IMG/VR virus record: IMGVR_UViG_3300044446_000014
Span: 1-44,871 of that record
Source: a virus
Length of the DNA stretch: 44,871 nucleotides
Reading direction: 5' to 3' (one strand)
The stretch's first letter is position 1, and each line of letters opens with the position of its first letter. The position numbers and the translations under genes were made by a program. The notes beneath the pieces were generated by a model. That model was not told the origin of the DNA, ran no database searches, and saw only the letters and a program-made list of their open reading frames with translations. Below are positions 8,339 through 16,940 of the stretch, one piece after another.

Positions 8339-8964
8339 TGAATTCCGAGGAGCTGAACGCCTTTCTCGCTGACCTGCTGGGCGAACACCTCGAAAAATTC
8401 CGCGCCGAGATCGCGAGCATGGTGGCAGCCATTGCCCTGCCGCCGTTCCTGCCGCCGCCCGTGTGGACCGAGGGCCGCCATGCTGCTGGTGTCACCGTGC
8501 GCCACCGCAACGGCCTGTTCACCGCGCGCCGCGACACGTCAGATGAGCCGCCGACCGAGGCATGGTTGCCGGTGCTGGTGGGCATCGCGACCGTCGGTGT
8601 GGAGTGGCCCAACGACCGCCGCATGGTCATGCGCATCGAGCTGAGCGACGGCACGATGGTGGAGACCGAGCGCGATTTTCTGGTGCCCATCGCGCGTGGT
8701 TTCTGGAAGGCCGAGGAAACCTACAACGAGGGCGACCGCGTGCTGCGCTTCGGTGACTGGCAGGCGGCCAAGCCCTCGACCGGCATCGATCCCAACGGCG
8801 CGGCCAACGAGGGCCACTGGCTCAAGGTGACCGGCAAGCAGCACCGCGAGGTGTCGTTCAAGCTGGATGATGACGGGCGCATGTTCGAGAACGGCCACCA
8901 GATCGGCAGCATCAAGCCCATGGTGGCCCAGCTGCTCGGCAGCCTGATAGGCGCGGCTCGATGA
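8335..8964 (+). CDS. Hypothetical virion protein with two carbohydrate-binding-like modules
   Basis: 209 residues. An N-terminal helix is followed by a proline-rich linker (LPPFLPPPVW). Then come two segments resembling small ChtBD3/carbohydrate-binding-like modules: GVTVRHRNGLFTARRDTSDEP (about 56-76), and EETYNEGDRVLRFGDWQAAK (about 124-143) ending in GHWLKVTG. Similar modules recur in structural proteins of alphaproteobacterial phages. Its place between portal and connector suggests a capsid decoration or head-associated protein, but this is inference. Confidence 0.65.
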   Translation: MMNSEELNAFLADLLGEHLEKFRAEIASMVAAIALPPFLPPPVWTEGRHAAGVTVRHRNGLFTARRDTSDEPPTEAWLPVLVGIATVGVEWPNDRRMVMRIELSDGTMVETERDFLVPIARGFWKAEETYNEGDRVLRFGDWQAAKPSTGIDPNGAANEGHWLKVTGKQHREVSFKLDDDGRMFENGHQIGSIKPMVAQLLGSLIGAAR

Positions 8965-9689
8965 GCGCGCCCGCCGCGCTGCTCGACAACATCAAGGATG
9001 ATCTCGGCATCACCGACACCGCCAGTGATGCGTGGTTGCAGCGCCGCCTCGACGGCATCTGGTCACGCATCGAGCACTACACCTCGCGCGTGCTGGCCAG
9101 CCCGCCTGCGGCCTTCATCGATGACTGGTCACGCATGGTGATCAACGACCCGCAGCAGCCCTTGCCGCCGCCGCTCTACTTCGCGCCGCGCGCCACGGTG
9201 TTCCTGCGCTACTTCCCCGTAGCCTCCATCGAGGCGGTCGAGCTGGATGGACAAACAGGCGTGCCAGGCGATGTGAGGTTCGATCCGCGCACCGGCAAGC
9301 TGTTCAACCTCGACGGCAGCAGCTTCGCGCAAGACTTGTCATCGCGGCTGTTCATGGCGCAGACCCGCATCACCTACAAGGCCGGGTGGGATGAGGTGCC
9401 GGGCGATCTCTACGAGATCGTGCTGGGCGCAATGCAAACCCTGTGGGAAGGCAGGGGCGGCTCTGCTGGTGGTGGAGGCCTCACGGGCACCGTCTCCGAA
9501 ATCAGCGTCATCGACGTGGGCTCGGTGCAGATGAGTGCGGGCAATGCCTTCGTCAACGCCACCATGAAAGGCGTGGGCACGACGGATCCTCTGCTCGGCC
9601 CGTACCTCAACATGCTCGACCTCTACGTCGACCATCGCAGCCTGATCGGGCACGCGCTGCTGCCTGTCACTGAGCCCGTCCCGCCGTGA
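8961..9689 (+). CDS. Head-tail connector (gp6-like adaptor)
   Basis: 242 residues. The N-terminal helical bundle starting LLDNIKDDLGITDTASDAWLQRRLDGIW, the central APRATVFLRYFPVASIEAVELDG strand pattern and the ITYKAGWDEVPGDLYEIVLGAMQTLWE helix are characteristic of gp6/gp15-type connector proteins that sit beneath the portal. It overlaps both neighbours by four bases. Confidence 0.82.
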   Translation: MSAPAALLDNIKDDLGITDTASDAWLQRRLDGIWSRIEHYTSRVLASPPAAFIDDWSRMVINDPQQPLPPPLYFAPRATVFLRYFPVASIEAVELDGQTGVPGDVRFDPRTGKLFNLDGSSFAQDLSSRLFMAQTRITYKAGWDEVPGDLYEIVLGAMQTLWEGRGGSAGGGGLTGTVSEISVIDVGSVQMSAGNAFVNATMKGVGTTDPLLGPYLNMLDLYVDHRSLIGHALLPVTEPVPP

Positions 9690-10033
9690 GCCAGCTTGTC
9701 GAGACCGGCCGACCGAAATGGCGATGGCTGTTCCGGCGGACGGCAAATCCTGTCTCGTATCTGCCTGCAGGCGGCGCATCGGCGGTGCCGGTGCTCGCCT
9801 TCATTCGCGGCGTGCGCTCCGATGACCTGTTCGCCGCAGCGATGCAGCAGGACGTGGCAGGCGTGCTGGATGCCATCGACTTCGCGGCGGCCTTCCCTGT
9901 CAGGCCAAGGCCGACACGCTACGACCGGCTGCGCACCGCGACCACGAGCTATTCGGTGGAGGAGTGGCGCGGCTCGCCCAACGACGACGCCCCGGTGTTT
10001 TTCAAGCTGCTGCTGCGCGGGGGCCAGCAATGA
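9686..10033 (+). CDS. Probable head closure / head-tail joining protein
   Basis: 115 residues with a GTG start that overlaps the previous stop (GTGA). The position after the gp6-like connector and before the terminator-like gene is where the head-closure protein is normally encoded. Sequence features (TSYSVEEWRGSPNDDAPVFFKLLLRGGQQ) are compatible, but the family is not clear by eye. Confidence 0.6.
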   Translation: MSQLVETGRPKWRWLFRRTANPVSYLPAGGASAVPVLAFIRGVRSDDLFAAAMQQDVAGVLDAIDFAAAFPVRPRPTRYDRLRTATTSYSVEEWRGSPNDDAPVFFKLLLRGGQQ

Positions 10034-10506
10034 CGCCGCTCGAAATTTTCCTGCAGGTCTGGCAGCAGAAAATTCCGGTGGCGGTGGTGGAGTATGTCGA
10101 GGCCGTCAACAGCGGCGTCGACACCGATGGGCTGGCCGATGTGTGGGGCGCTGTCATCCAGCAGTCGAACACGCGCACCGACGTGACACTCGGCAGCAAG
10201 CCATGGGTCGAGGAGACGGGGCAATTTCTCATCGGCCTGTTCACCCGCTCAGGCCGAGGGCCTGCAGCTCTGGATCAGGCCATCGACTACGTGCGCACGA
10301 CCTTCCACGGCATGGCCTACGGCGGGCTGATCATCCAGCAGGTTGACGGGCCGCACGATGTCGACCCCGAGGGCGTGGGCGAGTGGTGGCAGATGGCGAT
10401 GACGGCTGAGTACAAATTCCAGACCCGGCGCGATGCCACGGGGCCACTGTACGGCGACTGGGAAAATTTCCCGACGACGCCGCCGCCACCGCTGGCGGGC
10501 CCCTGA
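10030..10506 (+). CDS. Probable tail terminator / tail completion protein
   Basis: 158 residues, MTPLEIFLQVWQQKIPVAV start, overlapping the previous stop as ATGA. The alpha/beta pattern, and a C-terminal WWQMAMTAEYKFQTRR strand like those of gpU-type terminators, support the call. An upstream in-frame ATG at 9964 only reads the previous gene out of frame. Confidence 0.6.
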   Translation: MTPLEIFLQVWQQKIPVAVVEYVEAVNSGVDTDGLADVWGAVIQQSNTRTDVTLGSKPWVEETGQFLIGLFTRSGRGPAALDQAIDYVRTTFHGMAYGGLIIQQVDGPHDVDPEGVGEWWQMAMTAEYKFQTRRDATGPLYGDWENFPTTPPPPLAGP

Positions 10507-10507
10507 G

Positions 10508-11080
10508 ATGGCCACCGACCGCATCGAGGTGAAAGGCCTCGATCAGGCCCTCACCAACATAAAATCGCTGGCCGGGGATGTGCAAACCAAGATCACGCGC
10601 GATGCGTTGCGGACTGCTCTGTGGGTGATCGCGCGGCGCATGAGGGCTGGCACCTATTCCACGTTCATTCGCAGGTCAGGAGCCATTCAGCGCGGCTTCG
10701 GCGTGGCCGTGCAGCGCGATCCCAAAAATGACGAGCTGAAGGGCTACGTCACCCAGTATCCGCAGAACCTTCGCCGTCTCGGCAAGCCTGGCCTGCAGAT
10801 CGCCCATTGGTGGCGCTACCTCGAATTCGGCACGGGCGAGCGTCGTGCCTCCCGCACTCCCAACTTTTTGCGCACGGGCAGTTTCAGCAAGAGCAGCCGC
10901 GTCGTGGTCAGGCAGGCCACCGCGCTGTCGCGTTGGGCCGCTGCTGGCAATCGCGGCTCGGTCAAAGAACGCAAGTGGGTGCGCCCTGCTGCAGCTGCCA
11001 CCACGCCCGAGAGCATCGAGACGTTCCGGCGTGAGGTGCTCGAGGAAATCGAAAAGGCCGTGACCAATTACCCGAAGTGA
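10508..11080 (+). CDS. HK97 gp10-like neck / minor tail protein
   Basis: 190 residues. IEVKGLDQALTNIKSLAGDVQTKITRDALRTALWVIARRMRA is the typical N-terminal helix of the HK97-gp10 family. It is followed by a beta region with WWRYLEFGTGERRASRTPNFLR, in which the (Y/L)EFGT motif is the family hallmark. Located just before the tail tube gene, as in other HK97-like phages. Confidence 0.85.
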   Translation: MATDRIEVKGLDQALTNIKSLAGDVQTKITRDALRTALWVIARRMRAGTYSTFIRRSGAIQRGFGVAVQRDPKNDELKGYVTQYPQNLRRLGKPGLQIAHWWRYLEFGTGERRASRTPNFLRTGSFSKSSRVVVRQATALSRWAAAGNRGSVKERKWVRPAAAATTPESIETFRREVLEEIEKAVTNYPK

Positions 11081-11092
11081 GAGGAGCCCGCC

Positions 11093-11857
11093 ATGTCTGG
11101 TCGTATCTCGTCGCAAGGTTCTGTGATCATGATTTCGGATGACCTCGATGCGGTCACCGCCGACATCGCCAGCGCCACCAAGGCCAAGCCCTGCGTGATC
11201 ACGCTCGACGTTGGCGCGACTGCGCCAGTGGTGGGCGAGATCGTGGTGCCGCGCGGCATGGGCTGGAATTCACTCGACGGCATGCCGTTCAAGGTGAGTG
11301 CCGTCACAGGTCAGGCAGTGACGCTGGAGGATAGCGACACCACCCGCGAGACTGCCACGCTACCTGTTGCACCTGCCGACTTGGCCACACTCAGCACGCC
11401 GACGTGGCTTGAGCTGTGCCGGTCCAATTTCAACGCCAACAATCCTGCGGGCGCGACGCTCGATGTGACCACGCTGTGCGACACCGCGCATCGCATCGTG
11501 GCGGGCCTGCCTGCCATCGGCACATGGACCGCTGCGGGCTTCTACGACTGCAGCGATACCGCCATGTTCCGCGCCCGCGATGCCTACCGCTCGGGCGAGG
11601 ATGTGGCCATCGACGTGCGCGTGCGCGACGGCTGCGGCTGGACCTTCATGGCGATCGTCAACACGTTCGACCTGACACTGGGTGTCAACGCTCCGGTGGC
11701 GAACAACATCGGCGGCCAGATCGACGGCATGATCCACTTCTACAAGACGCCGCCTGTCGGCTTCGTGCCGCTCGAAACCATGGTGCGGGGCATCAAGCCC
11801 GCGACCAACGTAGGGGCGCAGCCCTCAGGCCCTGCCCCTGAGCTGGTGCCCGCATGA
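11093..11857 (+). CDS. Major tail (tube) protein
   Basis: 254 residues. Beta-rich sequence with a central WLELCRSNFNANNPAGATLDVTTLCDTAHRI block, DVAIDVRVRDGCGWTFMAIVNTF and a C-terminal GFVPLETMVRG, as in siphovirus tail tube proteins. An AGAGGAG ribosome site precedes the ATG. It is followed immediately by the tail chaperone genes, which supports the assignment. Confidence 0.85.
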   Translation: MSGRISSQGSVIMISDDLDAVTADIASATKAKPCVITLDVGATAPVVGEIVVPRGMGWNSLDGMPFKVSAVTGQAVTLEDSDTTRETATLPVAPADLATLSTPTWLELCRSNFNANNPAGATLDVTTLCDTAHRIVAGLPAIGTWTAAGFYDCSDTAMFRARDAYRSGEDVAIDVRVRDGCGWTFMAIVNTFDLTLGVNAPVANNIGGQIDGMIHFYKTPPVGFVPLETMVRGIKPATNVGAQPSGPAPELVPA

Positions 11858-12186
11858 GTTTTGACCGCAAGCAGTGGAATGACCGGCCCGTCATCTTCGG
11901 TGAATTCAACATCAAGCAGGGCCGTGCTGCTCGGCAGGCCTTCCGCGAGGATGGCGAGGCGGGCCTGTATGTCTGCCTCGTGCTGTCGCTGCGCTATGCC
12001 GACGACAACGAGCTGGTGTTCCAGTCGGTCGATGAGGTGGAGGCCCAGCCGATGCGCCTGCAGCAGCGCATCATCTACCTCGCGGGCGAAGCGGCACGGC
12101 TCAACGGCATGCTGGGCGATGATCCTGACGAGCCACCAGCTCAGGCCAATGGCCACGCAGCCGAGCCGCCCGGCCCTTCCCACTAA
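11854..12186 (+). CDS. Tail assembly chaperone (gpG-like)
   Basis: 110 residues, overlapping the tube gene by four bases. Position and size match lambda gpG, the chaperone that coats the tape measure before tube polymerisation. Its C-terminal tail is Pro/Ala-rich. No clear -1 slippery heptamer (X XXY YYZ) is visible near the stop, so whether it is extended into the next frame is unresolved. Confidence 0.7.
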   Translation: MSFDRKQWNDRPVIFGEFNIKQGRAARQAFREDGEAGLYVCLVLSLRYADDNELVFQSVDEVEAQPMRLQQRIIYLAGEAARLNGMLGDDPDEPPAQANGHAAEPPGPSH

Positions 12187-12197
12187 AGCCGGAGCGG

Positions 12198-12506
12198 GTG
12201 TTCCTGCATCGCCTCGCTCTGGCGCTCCACCGCCCTGTCGGTGAAATCGAAACCTCGATGAGCAATCGCGAGCTGATGGACTGGCAACGGTTCGAGGAGC
12301 TGCACGAGCCGCTGCCTGATCGGCTGACTGATCAACATGGCGGCCTGCTGTGCTCGCTCATCGTCAACCTCGTTCGCTCTGCCGAGGCCACGCCGATGCG
12401 GCCTGCCGATTTCTATTTCATCCGTGACCACCAGCCCGCGCCGCCTGCCGAGGATGGCATGAGCGAGGTCGACCGGCAGATGATGAACTGGCGGGGAGGT
12501 TCCTGA
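12198..12506 (+). CDS. Tail assembly chaperone (gpT-like, DUF4035-like)
   Basis: 102 residues from a GTG with GGAG four bases upstream. FLHRLALALHRPVGEIETSM followed by SNRELMDWQRFEELHEPLPD matches the DUF4035-type T segment of tail chaperones. The frame stays open for a short way upstream (LKPERV), so either independent initiation at the GTG or a frameshift from the G gene is possible. Confidence 0.72.
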   Translation: MFLHRLALALHRPVGEIETSMSNRELMDWQRFEELHEPLPDRLTDQHGGLLCSLIVNLVRSAEATPMRPADFYFIRDHQPAPPAEDGMSEVDRQMMNWRGGS

Positions 12507-14497
12507 TGGCCGAGATCGGTGACGTCCTCATCAAATTCGTCGCGAACTTTGCCGAGTTCACGAAGAACATGGAGGACGGTCAGCAGCAGCTGGTGAAATT
12601 CGGTGAGCAGGCTGCATCGACGGGCAGCAAGCTGGAAGGCTTCATCGGCCTCGCGAAAAATCTGCTCGGTGGACTGGCCATCGGCGCGGTGGTGCAGCAG
12701 ATCACCGCCTATGCCGACAAGGTGCAACAGTCGGCCGTCAAGACTGCCGATCTCGCGAGGGCGGTCAACCTCACGACGAGCGAGGTGCAGGGCCTGCAGG
12801 CACTCGCGGACAAGACTGGCGACAGCTTTTCCGAGCTGGCGAAAAAGGGAATAGCGAACCGCGACTGGCTGGCACAGGTGACCGCCGACGCCGAGCGTGC
12901 TGGTCAGGTGATGGACAGCAGCGTCGTGCAGACGCTCAAGCGAATTCAGGTGGAGAGCGACGAGGCCGCGCGCCGACTGCAGGTGTTTTTCTCCCCGGCA
13001 ATCGCGGCCACGAAATCGTGGCTGGCAGACCAGTTCGAGCGCATCGCCAACGATCTCAAAACCATCGGTGCGCAACAGGGCATAATCGACAAGATCATCG
13101 CGCTGGCTCAGATGCTGGGCTACGGCAGCGGCGCGGGCGCGAGCGGCCAGTTCAGGATCGACAGCCTGACTGATCAGGTCACACGGCGCGAGCAGGCACT
13201 GGCCGACCTTGAGAGGCGAGCAGCACAGGGACCGAGCCCGCGTGAAATCGGCCTCGGTGTTCAGGGCGTCTCACCTGCTCAGGTTGCCGAGGCGAGAAAG
13301 GACCTTGACGACGCGCGGGTGCTCCTCGGGCAGGCCAAGGATGCGGCAGCGCGAGCAGCCTACGGCACCACCACGCTCGACCCGAAATCGCTGCCTGATC
13401 CTGCCAAGACGACGACGGGAGGCGGTGGCAAGACCGACGCGGACAACATCGAGGCACAGATCAGGCGCTACGATGCGCTCGGCCGAAACGCCAAGGAAGC
13501 CTACGATAAGATCACCGGCAGTCATGCCGAGTTCGTTGACGATCTTCGTCGAGAGATCACCGTCCAGCAGCAGGTTGCCGATATCGTCGAGAAGCTGCGG
13601 GCGAAAAACCAGAATGTGAGCGACGAGCAGATCAAGCGACTGACCGCCGTTGTCGAACTCAATCAGCAGCAGCGCGACCAGAACGCACAGCTTTTTCAGG
13701 ACGCGCAGCGCGCCGAGCAAATAGAACTGAAGCTTGGTGACGGTACCCGTGCGCGTGAGAAGGCCGAGCGCGATCTCGCCCGCGCACAGGCGGCAAGCCG
13801 AGGCACGTTGTCGCCTGAAGCGAGGGCGCGGCAGCAAAAGCAGGAGGGCGAACAGATCGATGCTGCTGCCAATTCGGCCGCTCGATATGACGACAACCTC
13901 GGCTCGCTGGCAGCTGGTTTTGCCAATGCAGGGAACGCCTCAGCGCGTGCGCATGACCTGTTCTCGACGGGCAGTCAGGTATTCGAAGGCCTAATGGGTT
14001 CGATGGGTGAGGCCATCGACGCTCTCGTGGGCGTGAGCAACAAGGGCTTCGGAGAGATCGCGCGCGACTTCGCCCTGATGTTGTCCAAGATGGCGGCACA
14101 GGCCGCGCTTTCGCAAATTTTTAAGTATGTGATCGACCTCGCGAAAATAGGTGCAAGCGCGGCGAGTGCGAGTGGAGCGAGCGCAGGTTTCACCACTGGC
14201 GACGCTGTCGTGAACCTGATCCCGCCCGGCCGAGCCGCTGGTGGTCCTGTCAGTCCGGGCAGCCCCTACATCGTGGGCGAGCGCGGGCCTGAATTTTTCG
14301 TGCCCCATGCTGCAGGCAGCATCGTGCCGATGGGCCAGATGGGTGGCGGCGGTGTCACCGTCAACGTCGACATGGGGCAAACCGTCGGCGCATCCAATCC
14401 ATCGCAGGCGCTCGACTTCGGCCGCAAAGTGCGCGCTGCCGTGGTGGCTGTGATCCAGAACGAGAAACGCCCCGGCGGCACTTTACAGAACGCGTGA
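12506..14497 (+). CDS. Tape measure protein
   Basis: 663 residues setting tail length; roughly 100 nm of tail would be expected at 1.5 angstrom per residue. It has an N-terminal helical start (IGDVLIKFVANFAEFTKNMEDGQ-type), long Gln/Ala-rich coiled-coil stretches (about 220-430), a hydrophobic segment (LSQIFKYVIDLAKIGAS) near residue 530, and the C-terminal signature SPYIVGERGPEFFVP near 590 shared by many tape measures. Located between the chaperones and the lambda M homologue. Confidence 0.92.
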   Translation: MAEIGDVLIKFVANFAEFTKNMEDGQQQLVKFGEQAASTGSKLEGFIGLAKNLLGGLAIGAVVQQITAYADKVQQSAVKTADLARAVNLTTSEVQGLQALADKTGDSFSELAKKGIANRDWLAQVTADAERAGQVMDSSVVQTLKRIQVESDEAARRLQVFFSPAIAATKSWLADQFERIANDLKTIGAQQGIIDKIIALAQMLGYGSGAGASGQFRIDSLTDQVTRREQALADLERRAAQGPSPREIGLGVQGVSPAQVAEARKDLDDARVLLGQAKDAAARAAYGTTTLDPKSLPDPAKTTTGGGGKTDADNIEAQIRRYDALGRNAKEAYDKITGSHAEFVDDLRREITVQQQVADIVEKLRAKNQNVSDEQIKRLTAVVELNQQQRDQNAQLFQDAQRAEQIELKLGDGTRAREKAERDLARAQAASRGTLSPEARARQQKQEGEQIDAAANSAARYDDNLGSLAAGFANAGNASARAHDLFSTGSQVFEGLMGSMGEAIDALVGVSNKGFGEIARDFALMLSKMAAQAALSQIFKYVIDLAKIGASAASASGASAGFTTGDAVVNLIPPGRAAGGPVSPGSPYIVGERGPEFFVPHAAGSIVPMGQMGGGGVTVNVDMGQTVGASNPSQALDFGRKVRAAVVAVIQNEKRPGGTLQNA

Positions 14498-14504
14498 GGC
14501 CCAC

Positions 14505-14882
14505 ATGCCGCACTCCTCTCCGTACTGGCCATGGTGTGTCATGCCGGGAGCCTCGCGCTCGACCAAGCTGCGCGTCGACCAGACCGACTACGGCGACGGC
14601 TACACCTACCGGCTGACGCGCGGTCTCAATCCGGCAAGGCCGAGCTGGTCAATACAGGTGCCGTTTGTCGGGCTGACTGAGCTGGGCACCTACGATGCAT
14701 TCCTCGTGGCGAATGCAGCGCGCGGTTTCTGGTTTACGCCACCTGATGCCACTGCCGACGTGTTCGTCACTGCCGATGAGTGGTCAGCTTCGATCACCGA
14801 CCGCAACCAGACCGATGTGGTGGGCACGCTGCAGGCGACCTTCACCCGCCAGTTCAATCCGCAGCCCCTCAATCCAACATGA
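14505..14882 (+). CDS. Minor tail protein M (lambda gpM-like)
   Basis: 125 residues. WPWCVMPGASRSTKLRVDQTDYGDGYTYR-type N-terminus and GFWFTPPDATADVFVT match Phage_min_tail (gpM). It acts in tail-tip assembly with L, K, I and J, which follow in canonical order. Confidence 0.88.
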   Translation: MPHSSPYWPWCVMPGASRSTKLRVDQTDYGDGYTYRLTRGLNPARPSWSIQVPFVGLTELGTYDAFLVANAARGFWFTPPDATADVFVTADEWSASITDRNQTDVVGTLQATFTRQFNPQPLNPT

Positions 14883-15568
14883 GCCAGCTCGTCACCGAAG
14901 GACTGGTCACGCTCTACCAGCTCGACACCACGCGCGCGGGCGGCCCGGTGTTCTACTTCACGAGCGCGACAGACTTCGATCACGAAATCTACTGGGGCGG
15001 CCAGCTCTATTCGCCCGTACCGATGACGGCTGCCGGGTTTGAAATGACCACCAAGGGCTCGCCGCCGACGCCCGGTGTCACGATCAGCAACCTCTACGGC
15101 GCGGGCAACCTGCTGCTCGACAGCTATCTCGGGCTGATCGGCTCGGACTTCATTCGCATCCTGACCTTGCGCCGGTTCCTCGATGACGGCGCGACGCCTG
15201 ATCCGAATGCCATGATCACGCGCGAGAAATTCGTGGTGGCACAGAAGACGGCGCACAACGCCAAGGAAATTGTTTTCAAGCTGGCCACGCGCATGGATCA
15301 GGAGGGCACCAAGCTGCCGCGCCGCCAATATCTCCGCGACGTGTGCAACCATACCTATCGCTTCTGGGACGATAGCATCGGCGCGTTCAACTACAGCAAG
15401 GCGACCTGCCCCTACACCGGCGGCAATTTCTTCGACACCAATGACAACTATGTGGGCCTCAACATGCGGCTCGACATGTGCTCGCGCACGATGCGCGGCT
15501 GCACGCTGCGCTTCGGTGGTGGGCCATTGCCTGCGCGATTTTTCCCCGGCGTCGGAAAGGTCAAATGA
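14879..15568 (+). CDS. Minor tail protein L (lambda gpL-like, Fe-S type)
   Basis: 229 residues from the ATG overlapping the M stop; a longer in-frame start at 14780 would run through gene M. Cys156, Cys177, Cys201 and Cys208 are spaced like the four cysteines that bind an iron-sulfur cluster in lambda gpL. The core YLRDVCNHTYRFWDDSIGAFN is diagnostic. Confidence 0.9.
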   Translation: MSQLVTEGLVTLYQLDTTRAGGPVFYFTSATDFDHEIYWGGQLYSPVPMTAAGFEMTTKGSPPTPGVTISNLYGAGNLLLDSYLGLIGSDFIRILTLRRFLDDGATPDPNAMITREKFVVAQKTAHNAKEIVFKLATRMDQEGTKLPRRQYLRDVCNHTYRFWDDSIGAFNYSKATCPYTGGNFFDTNDNYVGLNMRLDMCSRTMRGCTLRFGGGPLPARFFPGVGKVK

Positions 15569-16344
15569 TGGACACGCTGCCAACCCGCCGCGACTTGGTG
15601 CCGATGTCGCCTGCCTTCCCCGAGGCATGGACGCATGCTGTGGCCGAGGCAGCCTACAGCCATGCCGTGGAGGTGTACCCGCGCGAGGCGGCAGGCGTGG
15701 TCGAGGTTGGTGCCTATCAGCGGCTCGACAACGTGAGCAGGACACCCGAGCAGGATGTGCTGCTCAGCGATGCCGACCTCGTGCGTGTCGGAGCTGCCGA
15801 GCTGTTCTTTCACAGTCACCCGGACGGGCTGGGCTGCCCCTCCGAGCACGACATGATTTATCAGCAGCAGCTGGGCATCCCGTTCGTCGTGATGGTGCTG
15901 CCGCATTACGACGTGTTCTGCTTCGGTGACATGCTGGCTCGCGCGCCGCTGATCGGGCGCGGCTTCCGCCATGGCGTCCATGACTGCTACGCCGTGATGC
16001 GTGACTGGTTTGCCGAGGCAGGCATGACCGGCTTCCCTGACCAGCCGCGCGGCTGGGAATGGTGGACGAAGCAGGGCGGCAAAAATCTCTACATGGCGTT
16101 CGAGGAGCACGGCTTCGAGCGCATTGACCTCAGCGAGCCACCCAAGCGCGGCGACGTGGCGCTGTTCAAGTTTCGCTTCGAGGTGCCGATGCACGGTGCA
16201 GTGGTCATCGACCGCGACCTCCTGTTGCAGCATGTCTCGGGTATCAACGCAGTCGATGCGACGCGGCTCTCGTCACTGGTGCCGCGTGCCCGACTGGCCC
16301 GCCACATCACCATGGCCCTGCGCCACCGGACATTCACGCCATGA
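15565..16344 (+). CDS. Tail tip hydrolase K (JAMM metalloprotease plus NlpC/P60)
   Basis: 259 residues. The N-terminal MPN+/JAMM domain has Glu41 and HSHPDGLGCPSEHD (about 83-96: His83, His85, Ser93, Asp96). The C-terminal NlpC/P60 domain has Cys141 in HGVHDCYAVMRDW and His210 in PMHGAVVID. The protein resembles lambda gpK and probably cuts peptidoglycan during entry. It overlaps genes L and I by four bases each. Confidence 0.92.
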   Translation: MMDTLPTRRDLVPMSPAFPEAWTHAVAEAAYSHAVEVYPREAAGVVEVGAYQRLDNVSRTPEQDVLLSDADLVRVGAAELFFHSHPDGLGCPSEHDMIYQQQLGIPFVVMVLPHYDVFCFGDMLARAPLIGRGFRHGVHDCYAVMRDWFAEAGMTGFPDQPRGWEWWTKQGGKNLYMAFEEHGFERIDLSEPPKRGDVALFKFRFEVPMHGAVVIDRDLLLQHVSGINAVDATRLSSLVPRARLARHITMALRHRTFTP

Positions 16345-16940
16345 TGCGCGACATATTTCTGCACGGCTCCATCGGCCGCGCCTTCGGTCGGCACTTCCGG
16401 CTGGATGTGCAGACCCCGTCCGAGGCAGTGCGTGCTCTGATGATGCTGCGCCCCGGTCTGCGTGCAGCCCTGCGGCCGGGCTGGTGGCGCGTCATCGTTG
16501 GTCCGCCGCGCATCCGCAATGGCGTGACCGCTGAACAGCTCAGCATGAGCATGGGCAGCCAGCCCCTGCACCTCGTGCCAGCGACGCCACCGCAAGGCGG
16601 CGGGCAAGGCAAGAATATCGGCTCGATCATCCTCGGCACGGTGCTGATCATCGCGGGCACACTCATGACGGTGTTCAGCTGGGGCACTCTCGGGCCGGTT
16701 GGCGTGTCGCTGATCCTGTCAGGCATCTCGATGGTGGCGGGCGGCGTGGCTGGCCTGCTGACCACTCCACCGTCACAACCAGATGCCACTGAGCAGACGC
16801 GGCCTGATGATCGTCCGTCGTTCCTGTTCAACGGCGTGACCAACAATTCGCAGCAGGGTGCCCCTGTGCCTCTTATCTTCGGCACGCATCTGGTGGGCTC
16901 GACCGTCATATCGGCGGGCCTCAATGTCGAGCAGATATGA
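16341..16940 (+). CDS. Tail assembly protein I (lambda gpI-like)
   Basis: 199 residues. The N-terminal beta-grasp-like segment has FLHGSIGRAFGRHFRLDVQTPSEAVRAL. Two hydrophobic stretches follow (GSIILGTVLIIAGTLMTVFSW and VGVSLILSGISMVAGGVAGLL, about 95-140), and the conserved C-terminal GAPVPLIFGTHLVGSTVISAGL. Order K-I-J is canonical. Confidence 0.9.
   Translation: MMRDIFLHGSIGRAFGRHFRLDVQTPSEAVRALMMLRPGLRAALRPGWWRVIVGPPRIRNGVTAEQLSMSMGSQPLHLVPATPPQGGGQGKNIGSIILGTVLIIAGTLMTVFSWGTLGPVGVSLILSGISMVAGGVAGLLTTPPSQPDATEQTRPDDRPSFLFNGVTNNSQQGAPVPLIFGTHLVGSTVISAGLNVEQI

Noticed and set aside
12160-12200. Programmed -1 frameshift joining the G and T tail chaperones
   Set aside because: No X XXY YYZ heptamer near the G stop, and T has its own GTG with GGAG; left open rather than annotated.
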